This document shows positions 1 to 7,701 of a stretch of 64,000 nucleotides of DNA, piece by piece. This DNA is from Sulfurimonas sp. Lineage in GTDB: Bacteria; Campylobacterota; Campylobacteria; Campylobacterales; Sulfurimonadaceae. How positions within the stretch are numbered: the stretch's first letter is position 1; each line of letters begins with the position of its first letter. The stretch covers positions 1 to 64,000 of the forward strand of contig NZ_JALXBK010000107.1 of assembly GCF_026991475.1 (NCBI RefSeq). Direction: 5' to 3'. A program made the translations under genes and the position numbers. Below the pieces are notes generated by a model. The model did no database searches. It saw only the letters and a list, made by a program, of their open reading frames with translations, and was not told the DNA's origin.

Positions 1-68
1 GCACCACCAATTCCTTTACCTGCTTTAATATCTTGAGCAAATTGCTCAACATCTACTTCTATCTTCAT
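1..68 (-). CDS. IS256-family transposase, N-terminal fragment
   Basis: This is the first 22 codons of a minus-strand gene running off the left edge of the window. It begins MKIEVDVEQFAQDIKAGKGI, which resembles the start of IS256 (mutator) family transposases that move the element with a DDE catalytic domain. An AAGGAAAG ribosome binding site sits 5 bases before the ATG. The catalytic domain is not visible. The gene could be intact or broken beyond the edge, and the family call is moderate. Confidence 0.5.
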   Translation of the reverse strand, partial: MKIEVDVEQFAQDIKAGKGIGG

Positions 69-131
69 GTGTCTTTCCTTGGGTATTTGTTATTTTACCC
101 GATTGACACAGATTTTTGAACGGTCCCTTGC
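1..131 (-). mobile_element. End of an IS256-type insertion sequence (partial)
   Basis: The window opens inside an insertion sequence. What is visible is the 5' end of the transposase, read on the minus strand, and about 60 bases of non-coding terminus. On the minus strand the terminus reads AGGGACCGTTCAAAAATCTG, a sequence that looks like an IS256-family terminal inverted repeat. The boundary near 131 is inferred from where this repeat should end. The other end and the target duplication lie outside the window, so the family call rests on the start of the transposase and the look of the repeat. Confidence 0.55.
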
Positions 132-150
132 ATTTCGTCAAACACAGCAG

Positions 151-1863
151 TTATTTGAGTAGGATTTTAAAACTTACTCTTCTTGATTTTGCTTTATCTT
201 CTACTGCGTTTAGCATAATCTTATCTTTGTAGCTTGTCCCACTCCCTTTTAAAATAGTTGTGAGATAGTGCTGCGTTTGAGCGCCTTGTTGCATGAAAAT
301 AAATTTCAGTGTTTCATAAGCGCGTTTAAGTGAAAGATCTTCATTGTTAATGTAACGCTCCTCAAAATTACTTTTTTGCCATTCACTTGAAGTATGCCCA
401 TTTATCTCCAAAAGTGCTACGCTGTTTTGATGTGATTTTAGGAAAGGGAGAAGTTTTTTACTAAAGATGTCTAAAAAGTTTTTTTGTGCTTGTGTCAGTT
501 TATAAGCACCTGCTTTAAAGTAGAGATTTTTATCTGTGAAAGTAATGGTTAAATCTTCTTTTATTGAAAGCTTTTTTGCTTTTATCTCATCTTTAAAAAG
601 GCTGCATAGCTCTTTGTAAAAACTGCTGTTTGAGAGTGATATTTGTGCCATAGTTGCATCTTTGTTTAACTTTACTATCCACATGTTCTCTTCTTGAGAA
701 TTGTTGTCTGTATAGACTCCGACTGCGGCTACTTGCGAATTGTGCAAGATATGTAGTGCGTTAAAAGTATCATAGTTTTTATCTCCATAGTGTTCTTGCT
801 TGAGTAGCTTTAAATCAGAGTCAAAAATCATTGCCAGTCCATCTGTATTAAATTTATCTTTGACATACCCAACACCAATAATTTTACCATTTGAGAACTC
901 TGCAATGTCGTTTAAAACACTTGAGTATCTCGTAAAAATTGTTTCATCATGAATGATATTTTTATATAAATCAAACTTAATAAGACGAACCTGCGCCTTA
1001 CCAAAACTATTGTACATAGCCAAAGATATAATAAAATTACCATCTTTGAGTTTTATGATTTTATGTGCTCGGATAAGTTTTGTGCCATTAAAATGTTTTA
1101 ACCAAATTCTATTTCCATTTTCACTTAAACGCATAAGCGTAATATCTCTATTGTTATCATACTCTGTTGTGGCTAAAACAAGGATTGAACCATCGTTTGC
1201 CTCTACTGCACTGACTCCTCTGTCATCATGAATTGTTCCATACTTTTTACTCCAGAGCATTTGTCCATCTTTTGTAAAGCGTGTTATGAAAATGTCATCG
1301 CCGCCTAAACCAGTTCTAAACATATTGTCCTGAGCATCTCGCGAGGTTACTGAAAAGCCAACTGCTAGTACACCTCCATCTCTTAGTTGAGTTAGTGTAT
1401 TCATTTTATCGAAGTTTTTTGTACCAAATTTTTTGAAATACAGAAGATTTCCATTTGTGTCAAGTTTGACAAGAAGTAGCTTGCCATTCATGGTGTATCC
1501 GCCGATAAAGTAGCCATTTGTTGGTGTTTTTTGCACAGCTACTGCTGTATTAAACTCTCTAAGTGCGGCATTTTTGCTAAGAAGTATTTTTGCCTGTTCA
1601 TTTATTTTCATAAGGTGCATTTGATAACCATATTTATTTGAAACAGATGAAAGATAATCAAAAGTATTAGTGTAAGTAGAATGATTTTGTTTTGTTTGTT
1701 TGTAGTTTTTTGTAAACCCAACTGCACTTATAGTACGGTCATAATCCTCAGTAACATCAAAAAGGGCTGAGTCAAATGGTTTGTGAATAATTAAAGAAAA
1801 ATCTGTAGCCACTGCGTTTAGGGAAGTGAAAATAAGTAGAGAGAGAAAAAGTGCTAGTTTCAT
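151..1863 (-). CDS. Secreted beta-propeller-like protein with C-terminal OmpA-like domain
   Basis: This 570-residue protein has a signal peptide (hydrophobic residues 3-17, likely cut near AVA/TD). Residues about 90-400 contain repeats of a LVKLDTNGNLLYFKKFG type alternating with DGG-ILAVG strands, the pattern of beta-propeller blades in secreted proteins. The last 130 residues contain INGHTSSEW and a following LS..RA segment, as in OmpA/MotB peptidoglycan-binding domains. I infer an envelope protein anchored to peptidoglycan that exposes a propeller in the periplasm. It appears monocistronic. Its stop lies about 20 bases from the IS end, so its original downstream neighbour may have been displaced. 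No specific function can be assigned. Confidence 0.6.
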   Translation of the reverse strand: MKLALFLSLLIFTSLNAVATDFSLIIHKPFDSALFDVTEDYDRTISAVGFTKNYKQTKQNHSTYTNTFDYLSSVSNKYGYQMHLMKINEQAKILLSKNAALREFNTAVAVQKTPTNGYFIGGYTMNGKLLLVKLDTNGNLLYFKKFGTKNFDKMNTLTQLRDGGVLAVGFSVTSRDAQDNMFRTGLGGDDIFITRFTKDGQMLWSKKYGTIHDDRGVSAVEANDGSILVLATTEYDNNRDITLMRLSENGNRIWLKHFNGTKLIRAHKIIKLKDGNFIISLAMYNSFGKAQVRLIKFDLYKNIIHDETIFTRYSSVLNDIAEFSNGKIIGVGYVKDKFNTDGLAMIFDSDLKLLKQEHYGDKNYDTFNALHILHNSQVAAVGVYTDNNSQEENMWIVKLNKDATMAQISLSNSSFYKELCSLFKDEIKAKKLSIKEDLTITFTDKNLYFKAGAYKLTQAQKNFLDIFSKKLLPFLKSHQNSVALLEINGHTSSEWQKSNFEERYINNEDLSLKRAYETLKFIFMQQGAQTQHYLTTILKGSGTSYKDKIMLNAVEDKAKSRRVSFKILLK

Positions 1864-1934
1864 AGTATCGCTTTTTACTAGAGTTATAGCAAGAAATATT
1901 CCTATTTTTTAAAGAATAAGAGAGAGAGGGAAAT

Positions 1935-1952
1935 ACTCCCAAAAAAGGGAGT
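1935..1952 (-). terminator. Hairpin after rpsR
   Basis: ACTCCC and GGGAGT form a perfect 6-bp stem with a six-base loop just after the rpsR stop codon in the minus direction. The following T tract (ATTT) is weak. It probably ends the rpsF-ssb-rpsR transcript before the next minus-strand gene. Confidence 0.5.
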
Positions 1953-1965
1953 AAAAAAGAGAAAA

Positions 1966-2229
1966 CTATCTTAAGTTTTCAAATGGTGCAGTTACAACTT
2001 GCTTACGAGTTACAGTATATGGAACTAAAGCTGCTGCACGAGCACGTTTAATAACTACTGTAATCATATCTTGGTGACGTTTACAGTTACCAGTCAAACG
2101 ACGTGGCATAATTTTATATCTCTCTGAAAGTGAGAAACGTAGGCTTGCTACTTCTTTATAATCCATGAAGTCAACTTTTGCTTCACAGTATTTACAATAT
2201 CTTTTTTTGTATTTTCTTTTTTCTGACAT
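1966..2229 (-). CDS. rpsR: 30S ribosomal protein S18
   Basis: S18 is a small-subunit protein that binds next to S6 on the 16S rRNA platform. The 87-residue product has the basic N-terminus with a CKYC pair at 12-15 and the family core [11 protein letters not shown] followed by [15 protein letters not shown], which is diagnostic. Length is typical. It is the last gene of the rpsF-ssb-rpsR operon, 27 bases after ssb, an order widespread in bacteria, and a hairpin follows the gene. The CxxC and the later Cys may bind zinc as in other cysteine-containing S18 versions (inference). Confidence 0.97.
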   Translation of the reverse strand: MSEKRKYKKRYCKYCEAKVDFMDYKEVASLRFSLSERYKIMPRRLTGNCKRHQDMITVVIKRARAAALVPYTVTRKQVVTAPFENLR

Positions 2230-2256
2230 GTTATTACCTTTTATATCTTTTTTTGT

Positions 2257-2829
2257 CTAAAATGGAATTTCATCTTCATCTATATCAATCTCAGGAATCG
2301 CTGCTGCGCTTGGCATTTCGCGACTTTGAGCCTGTGCTTGATTATTATTGTAGCTAGGTTGTTGATAACTTTGCTGTGGCTGTTGCTGCGTTTGAGGTTG
2401 TTGCTGTTGCATCGGTTGTTGATAGCTTTGAGCTTGACCTTGTTGCGGAGCATTGTATCCACCGTTTTGAGCAGGAGCATTGTAGCCGCCGCCTTGCTGG
2501 TTATCACCTTTTGAGTCTAGCATTTGCATAGTCTCTACAATAACAGAGTGTTTTGATCTTTTTTGTCCATTTTGGTCAACCCATTGTTCAAAATTTAATC
2601 TTCCCTCAACTAGGATTTTGCTTCCTTTTCTAAGGTATTGGTTTGCAACTTCTGCACTTCTTCCAAAGAATGTAATATCCACAAAACATACTTCCTCTTT
2701 TTTCTCACCATTACTAGTGAATTTACGGCTTGTAGCGATTGCAGTTTTTGCAATGCCCATTCCCGCTTGAGAGTATCTAAGCTCGATATCGCGTGTTAAG
2801 TTACCAACTAAAATTATTTTATTGAACAT
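2257..2829 (-). CDS. ssb: Single-stranded DNA-binding protein
   Basis: SSB coats single-stranded DNA in replication, repair and recombination and recruits partners through its C-terminal tip. The 190-residue protein starts MFNKIILVGNLTRDIELRYS, has the OB fold over residues 1-110, then a long Gln/Asn/Gly/Pro-rich linker (about 115-175) and the acidic tip EIDIDEDEIPF, matching the canonical D-D-IPF peptide. The CAA/CAG-rich linker explains the repeat-like appearance of 2330-2510 and the spurious ORFs there. It sits between rpsF and rpsR in a standard operon. SSB also protects incoming DNA during transformation. Confidence 0.97.
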   Translation of the reverse strand: MFNKIILVGNLTRDIELRYSQAGMGIAKTAIATSRKFTSNGEKKEEVCFVDITFFGRSAEVANQYLRKGSKILVEGRLNFEQWVDQNGQKRSKHSVIVETMQMLDSKGDNQQGGGYNAPAQNGGYNAPQQGQAQSYQQPMQQQQPQTQQQPQQSYQQPSYNNNQAQAQSREMPSAAAIPEIDIDEDEIPF

Positions 2830-2859
2830 TTGTCTTCCTTCAAATTATAGCTATTGCTA

Positions 2860-3330
2860 TTACTCAGCTGCTGCTTCTGTCGCTACTGGAGCTTCTTCTG
2901 TCGGTGCTTCTGTTGCTGGAGCTTCTTCAACTACTGGAGCTTCTGTTGCTGCTTCAGGAGCTGGAGTTGCTGCTGCCGCTTCTGCTAGTTCTGCTTTTTT
3001 GTTTGCTTTTTCAACAAGTCCATTCCACGCTTTGATTTCACGGTTTGTATCGTATTTAATAGTTACAAAACGTAAAAGTTCTTCGTTGATACGGAAACGT
3101 CTTTCAATCTCAGAAATAGCAGATGGAGCTGCTGAGTAGTATATTACTTGGTAATATCCACGTTCATTTTTATTGATTGGGTATGCTAATTTTCTCATTC
3201 CCATTGCGTTTGTAGCAGCTATTTCGCCACCGTTTGAAGTAATAACTTCTTCGATAGCTTTTAGGCTAGCTTGAATTTCTTCTGCAGTAAGTGTAGGTTT
3301 TACGATTACTAAGTTTTCGTAGTGTCTCAT
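2860..3330 (-). CDS. rpsF: 30S ribosomal protein S6
   Basis: S6 forms a pair with S18 on the small-subunit platform. Residues 1-105 are the conserved fold, with MRHYENLVIV at the start, GMRKLAYPINK and GYYQVIYY. The protein is 156 residues, longer than the usual 95-130, because of an Ala/Glu/Pro/Thr tail after about residue 115. That low-complexity tail accounts for the GCTTCTTC-type repetitive DNA at 2870-2990. A strong GGAG ribosome binding site precedes the ATG. It is the first gene of the rpsF-ssb-rpsR operon. Confidence 0.96.
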   Translation of the reverse strand: MRHYENLVIVKPTLTAEEIQASLKAIEEVITSNGGEIAATNAMGMRKLAYPINKNERGYYQVIYYSAAPSAISEIERRFRINEELLRFVTIKYDTNREIKAWNGLVEKANKKAELAEAAAATPAPEAATEAPVVEEAPATEAPTEEAPVATEAAAE

Positions 3331-3444
3331 ATAGTATGATCTCCTCTTGGTATGTGCCTCACGGCTTTTGTTTCCCTTTCGGATCTAAATATAGTGTCAC
3401 TTATGGACATTACAAAGAGAAAGGAACGCGCAATTGTACAGAAA

Positions 3445-3465
3445 ATTTGCTTAAAATTAGCAAAT
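3445..3465. repeat. Inverted repeat in the rpsF / deacetylase divergent spacer
   Basis: ATTTGCT and AGCAAAT are separated by 7 bases in the 219-base spacer between two divergent genes. It is not followed by a T tract in either direction, so it looks more like a protein-binding site or a spacer hairpin than a terminator. Confidence 0.35.
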
Positions 3466-3516
3466 GCTATTTATTTGACAATTTGCAATAAAAACAGAAA
3501 ATTTAATTTATTTTGC

Positions 3517-3522
3517 TATAGT
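3517..3522 (+). promoter_or_regulatory. -10 element for the polysaccharide deacetylase-like gene
   Basis: TGCTATAGT is an extended -10 (TGN plus TATAGT). Transcription would start near 3529, about 20 bases before the ATG at 3550. This supports the downstream start rather than the ORF-track start at 3352. Confidence 0.5.
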
Positions 3523-3549
3523 TATGAAAATTTATATATTTGGCAGAAA

Positions 3550-4545
3550 ATGGCGAAACGAAAAAGAAGTACAAAAAAAGTAGATAAAAGTTCAAAATAT
3601 TTAGCGTATATAGCATGGTTCTTGGCAATTGTAGCGCTTATGCTGATTGCTCTAAGTATTGGATATTATTTTGGCATTAAAGATGCGAGGCAGACTCTAA
3701 CACCTAAACAAACAAAGCAAACGAAAAGAGCAAACAGAGAAGAAAAACTTCCAAAAATAGCAGTAACTAAAGTAGAAACGCAGCTTAAAGAAGTTTTGAA
3801 AAAAGGGCAGCAGACTTACATCTCTGCTGCACATGAAATAGAAGATGAAAAACTTGCCAATCCTCCAAAAGTAAAAGAGAAAAAGCGTGTAATTTATGAG
3901 CATAAACCTATGCTTGTTATTATTATAGATGATGTACAAACTGCACGGCAGGTAAAAGCCATAAAAAGTTTGCATTTACCGCTTACTATGTCATTTTTAC
4001 CTCCGCGTGCAGCACGGCCAAACTCAGCAAAACTTGCTGCTCATGAGAAATTTTATATGGTACATCTTCCTATGCAAGCGATGCATTTTAGCGCTGCAGA
4101 ACCAGATACTTTGAAAGTGAGTGACTCACAAGAACAGATTTCACAACGCATTGCTTTTATAAAAAAAGAGTTTCCAAGGGTACGCTATATAAATAATCAT
4201 ACTGGAAGTAAATTTACTGCAAATGAGAGAGCGGTAAATAGATTGATTTATGCTTTAAATAAAAATCATATTCACTTTATAGACAGTAGAACAACAGCAA
4301 AAACAAAAGTACCTCAAGTAGAAAAAGCGTACGGATTGAAATATGTTGCTCGAGATGTTTTTTTAGACCATCATATGGATAAAGCATATGTTTTAAAACA
4401 GATCAAAATTGCCATAAAGGTTGCAAAAGCTCATGGACATGCCATAGCAATTGGACATCCTCACAAAGAGACACTTGAAGCTATAAGAGAGTCAAAAAAG
4501 CTCTTTAAAGATGTGGATTTAGTGCAAGTTTATAAGGTCTACTAG
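3550..4545 (+). CDS. Divergent polysaccharide deacetylase family protein (YibQ/DUF610-like)
   Basis: The family has a deacetylase-type barrel, and its substrate is poorly known. The protein has a basic N-terminus (MAKRKRSTKK), one membrane segment at about 19-42, a charged spacer, then the catalytic-type domain with IIIDDVQ, LTMSFLPP, VHLPMQ, INNHTGSKFT, FIDSRTT and AIGHPH. The His and Asp residues of these motifs could bind metal. I chose the ATG at 3550 (331 residues) because the 66 upstream codons look like non-coding AT-rich DNA and a good -10 lies between. It is 4 bases from dprA and probably shares its transcript. It should act on the periplasmic side. Confidence 0.75.
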   Translation: MAKRKRSTKKVDKSSKYLAYIAWFLAIVALMLIALSIGYYFGIKDARQTLTPKQTKQTKRANREEKLPKIAVTKVETQLKEVLKKGQQTYISAAHEIEDEKLANPPKVKEKKRVIYEHKPMLVIIIDDVQTARQVKAIKSLHLPLTMSFLPPRAARPNSAKLAAHEKFYMVHLPMQAMHFSAAEPDTLKVSDSQEQISQRIAFIKKEFPRVRYINNHTGSKFTANERAVNRLIYALNKNHIHFIDSRTTAKTKVPQVEKAYGLKYVARDVFLDHHMDKAYVLKQIKIAIKVAKAHGHAIAIGHPHKETLEAIRESKKLFKDVDLVQVYKVY

Positions 4546-4549
4546 GAGA

Positions 4550-5326
4550 ATGCAAAAAAGAGTAAATTTTCATATTGATGCTTTAGATGCAATGAAAAAA
4601 TATCCAAAAGAGCTCTGTTTTAAAGGAAACCTTGAGCTTTTAAAGAGACCAAAAATGGCAATAGTGGGCAGTAGAAAACCAAATCAATACGCAAGAGAGA
4701 TGACCCATATTTTAGCTTCAAAACTTGCAAACGCGGGTGTTTGTATTGTTAGTGGTGGCGCTATTGGTGTGGATGCAATTGCACATAAAGCAGCAGGTAG
4801 TAAAAATACTATAATGGTAGCAGCAACAGGTTTAGATAAACGCTACCCTGCAATAAATGCGAAATTGATACAAAGTATGGAGAATGAGGGCTTGGTTCTG
4901 AGTCAGTTTACAGAAGGGACACCCTCTACAAGATACAACTTTGTACTAAGAAATGAGCTTGTAGTTGCACTTGGTGATGTTCTTATTGTAAGCTATGCAG
5001 ATTTAAACTCAGGAACGATGCGAAGTGTGGAGTATGCTCTGAAAATGGGAAAAAAGATATATGTTTTAGCCCATAGAATTGGTGAGAGTGAAGCTACGAA
5101 CAGACTTCTAAGTGAGACAAAGGCAGAAGCTATTTATGATATTGACAGTTTTGTAAAAAGGTTCACCGCGTTTGATATAGCGCCAATAAAAGAGGATGAA
5201 TTTTTAGACTATTGCAAATCTAGTCCTACTTATGAAGAGGCATTAAAGAGATTCCCCTCAAGACTTTTTGAAGCAGAATTAAGCGGTGACGTAGTTGTGA
5301 AAAATGGGAAAGTCTATTTAGCTTAA
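4550..5326 (+). CDS. dprA: DNA-processing protein DprA
   Basis: DprA binds incoming single-stranded DNA in natural transformation and loads RecA. The 258-residue protein is the short Campylobacterota form. Its Rossmann-like core has AIVGSRKPNQYA, VSGGAIGVDAIAHKAA, TGLDKRYP and LVLSQFTEGTP, and the last 50 residues form a small winged-helix-like tail. An AGGAG site sits directly before the ATG, 4 bases after the preceding gene. Its presence indicates a transformation-capable lineage, which matters for the dispersed AAACGCAG motif described in the findings. Its stop is 4 bases from the convergent queA stop. Confidence 0.93.
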   Translation: MQKRVNFHIDALDAMKKYPKELCFKGNLELLKRPKMAIVGSRKPNQYAREMTHILASKLANAGVCIVSGGAIGVDAIAHKAAGSKNTIMVAATGLDKRYPAINAKLIQSMENEGLVLSQFTEGTPSTRYNFVLRNELVVALGDVLIVSYADLNSGTMRSVEYALKMGKKIYVLAHRIGESEATNRLLSETKAEAIYDIDSFVKRFTAFDIAPIKEDEFLDYCKSSPTYEEALKRFPSRLFEAELSGDVVVKNGKVYLA

Positions 5327-5330
5327 GTGC

Positions 5331-6371
5331 TTAAATAATAAGCATTGCATCACCATAAGAGTAAAAACGGTAGTTCTCTTTTATGGCAGTAGCGTAGAGC
5401 TCCTGTGTCTTTTCAAGCCCAACAAAAGAGGCAACAAGCATTAAGAGTGTCGATTTTGGCAGATGAAAATTTGTAAGTAGGTAGTTTACTCTACTTGGTT
5501 TGTTGTTTGGATGTAAAAAAAGATTTGCTTCTCCACTTTGAATTTTGCCATGTTTTGCATAAAATTCAATGGTTCGTGTAGAGGTTGTTCCTACACTGAG
5601 TATGGGAGTCTTTGAGTCAAGTAACTCTTTTGCTGCGTTTGAAATAGCATAGTATTCGGCATGCATTGGATGCTCTGTAATAATGTCTGCCTCTACTGGT
5701 TTAAACGTGCCACTGCCAACATGAAGTGTGACATAAGCATGTTTGTGATTTTTACAAATGCGTTCGTGTTGTTCTGGTGTGAAGTGTAGTGAAGCAGTAG
5801 GTGCAGCAACGGCTCCCTCTTCTTTTGCAAAGACACTCTGGTACTCATTGGCATCGGCTGTTTCATCTTCTCTTTGTATATAAGGTGGGAGAGGAATATG
5901 TCCAATTTTATCTACTATTGGCAACAGCTCTTCAAAACGCAGCAGTTTTTTATCTTTGAAAAAATTAACTTCGCGACTGCCATCGTCATTACAGCTTATT
6001 ACTTTTGCTTGTAAATTTTCATCAAACAATAGTTGGGTCCCTGCTTTTACTCGTCCACGAATATAGACATTTATATCGACTGCATTTAGAGGTCTGTTTA
6101 TAAGCAGTTCTATTTTACCACCACTTGGTTTATGCCCAAAAAGGCGTGCTTTTATGACTTTTGTGTCATTAAATATTAAGGCACAGTCTTTTGGAATAAA
6201 CTGCTCTAAATCATAAAAGTGTGCATGAGTAATGGTGTCTGTCTCTCTATTATAAACTAAGAGTTTTGCATGGTCACGAGGATTTGCAGGGTAAGCAGCT
6301 ATAAGTTCATCTGGCAGATGAAAATCATAGCTGCTTGTGAGTAACTCTGGGTTACTCACTTTTTTTCTCAT
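5331..6371 (-). CDS. queA: S-adenosylmethionine:tRNA ribosyltransferase-isomerase
   Basis: QueA transfers the ribosyl part of SAM to preQ1 in tRNA to form epoxyqueuosine, the next-to-last step of queuosine synthesis. The 346-residue length is normal. Recognisable blocks are YDFHLPDELIAAYP, LIFNDTKVIKARL, HIPLPPYI, VAAPTASLHFT and the C-terminal TNFHLPKSTLLMLV. It overlaps tatC by 20 bases and follows it on the minus strand, the same order as I recall for C. jejuni queA-tatC-tatB. It is probably cotranscribed with the tat genes. Confidence 0.97.
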   Translation of the reverse strand: MRKKVSNPELLTSSYDFHLPDELIAAYPANPRDHAKLLVYNRETDTITHAHFYDLEQFIPKDCALIFNDTKVIKARLFGHKPSGGKIELLINRPLNAVDINVYIRGRVKAGTQLLFDENLQAKVISCNDDGSREVNFFKDKKLLRFEELLPIVDKIGHIPLPPYIQREDETADANEYQSVFAKEEGAVAAPTASLHFTPEQHERICKNHKHAYVTLHVGSGTFKPVEADIITEHPMHAEYYAISNAAKELLDSKTPILSVGTTSTRTIEFYAKHGKIQSGEANLFLHPNNKPSRVNYLLTNFHLPKSTLLMLVASFVGLEKTQELYATAIKENYRFYSYGDAMLII

Positions 6372-7218
6372 CTATATCGTCATCTTGAGCTTTTTCGTCT
6401 ATTTCATTTTTTTTAGTTATCTCTTCACTCTCTTGTTCTTGGTTCTCGTCTTCTTCATTATCTTCTTCATCTTCATCTTCATCTTCTGCAGGGTTCACCA
6501 TTTTTACAATAAGAATAGATGCTCCATACAAGACAAGTAATGGACCAGCCATAAGAAGTTGCGTTAAAACATCTGGTGGAGTAAGAAGTGCAGCTACTAT
6601 AAATATAATGACGATTGCATATTTGAAAAATGCCATCATTTGTTTGTCGTTTACAAGACCAAGAAGTGCTAAGAAGTAGGCAAAGACAGGCAGTTCAAAG
6701 GCAATTCCAAAGCCAAACATAATTTTTGTAAAAAAACCAACATAATCTTCTATATTTATGAGTGGCGTAAATCTAAAACTACCAAAGGTAATAAGGAAAT
6801 CAAAACCAAAAGGAGTAACAACATAGTAAGCAAATAAAACACCTACTATAAACATTATTGTCCCTCCAAGAATAAAAGGAATAATCATCTTTTTCTCATG
6901 AGAATAGAGCCCTGGTGCAATGAAGAGCCAAATCTGTGAGAGTATAACAGGAAGTGCGGCAATGATGGCCGCAAAAAAGGAGACCTTAAGTGCTACGAAA
7001 AATGCACCACCAACTTGTGAAGTTGTTACCATTCCATTTGCTGCATGAATAGAAACTTTTCCAACGGCAATAAGGGCTTGGTTCAGCGGTGCAACCATCC
7101 AGTTTAAAAGAAATTCATGGAAGTAAAACATTACAAAAAACATAACTATAAGACTAGCAGCAGAGATAGCCAATCTCTTTCTAAGTTCGGCTAAGTGGGG
7201 TATTAATTCATCAAACAT
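6352..7218 (-). CDS. tatC: Sec-independent protein translocase TatC
   Basis: TatC is the multi-span receptor for twin-arginine signal peptides. The 288 residues begin MFDELIPHLAELRKRL, the conserved cytoplasmic N-terminus, and contain six membrane segments with QIWLFIAPGLYSHEKK and the conserved FGFGIAFELPV. After the last helix (about 235) the protein has an unusual 50-residue tail almost entirely of Glu, Asp, Asn and Lys. TatC proteins usually end soon after the last helix, so this acidic tail is extra. It overlaps tatB by 8 bases and queA by 20. Confidence 0.96.
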   Translation of the reverse strand: MFDELIPHLAELRKRLAISAASLIVMFFVMFYFHEFLLNWMVAPLNQALIAVGKVSIHAANGMVTTSQVGGAFFVALKVSFFAAIIAALPVILSQIWLFIAPGLYSHEKKMIIPFILGGTIMFIVGVLFAYYVVTPFGFDFLITFGSFRFTPLINIEDYVGFFTKIMFGFGIAFELPVFAYFLALLGLVNDKQMMAFFKYAIVIIFIVAALLTPPDVLTQLLMAGPLLVLYGASILIVKMVNPAEDEDEDEEDNEEDENQEQESEEITKKNEIDEKAQDDDIDEKKSE

Positions 7219-7648
7219 CTATATTATCTTCTTCTTTTTTAGGAGTTTTCTTTTTTTTCTTTTTGAAAGTGACTTCTTGCGTTTGGCTCTTCTCTTCTAC
7301 AGGTGCTTGTGCTTTGACAATCTCTGGTGGTATTTCATCTACATCATCTTTTAAAAGATGGTCTGCATAAACATTTAGAGATGCTGTTGCTTGCGAAGGC
7401 ATATTTGCAACTTTATTTACCTGTTCACTCGCGTTTAAAAGCTCTTTCTTATAAGCAAGTGCCTCTTTTTTAATATCAGAGATATGCAGCTCATCTTCTA
7501 TGGAATCTTTTACGCTTCCGACCGTATTTTTAACATTTCTAAAAAATTTAGCAATTTCTATCATTGTACTAGGAAGTTTTTCAGGACCTAGAAAAAGGAT
7601 AGCTATAACTGCTATGAGAAGTATCTCAGTAAAACCCATACCAAACAT
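7211..7648 (-). CDS. tatB: Sec-independent protein translocase TatB
   Basis: TatB joins TatC in the receptor complex for folded Tat substrates. The 145-residue protein has the family start MFGMGFTEILLI, a single membrane helix, the GPEKLP hinge, an amphipathic helix and a long charged tail ending in a KKKKKTPKK stretch. The Glu at position 8 and the length favour TatB over TatA. Its stop overlaps the tatC start. A tatA gene is not in this window and is expected elsewhere. Confidence 0.93.
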   Translation of the reverse strand: MFGMGFTEILLIAVIAILFLGPEKLPSTMIEIAKFFRNVKNTVGSVKDSIEDELHISDIKKEALAYKKELLNASEQVNKVANMPSQATASLNVYADHLLKDDVDEIPPEIVKAQAPVEEKSQTQEVTFKKKKKKTPKKEEDNIDV

Positions 7649-7701
7649 GTTACGCCTTCAAAGTTTTTTATGATTTTATCTAAAGTATGATTAAATAATC
7701 T

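Noticed and set aside
2326-2514. Leu-rich ORF and apparent tandem repeat inside ssb
   Set aside because: The repetitiveness comes from the Gln-rich linker of SSB; the Leu-rich frame is its reverse.
2860-3000. Possible microsatellite in rpsF
   Set aside because: This is the Ala/Glu/Thr tail of S6 with degenerate codons, not a perfect tandem repeat.
3352-3549. N-terminal extension of the deacetylase-like ORF
   Set aside because: The extra 66 codons cross an AT-rich spacer with a promoter and inverted repeat, and do not look like protein of this family.
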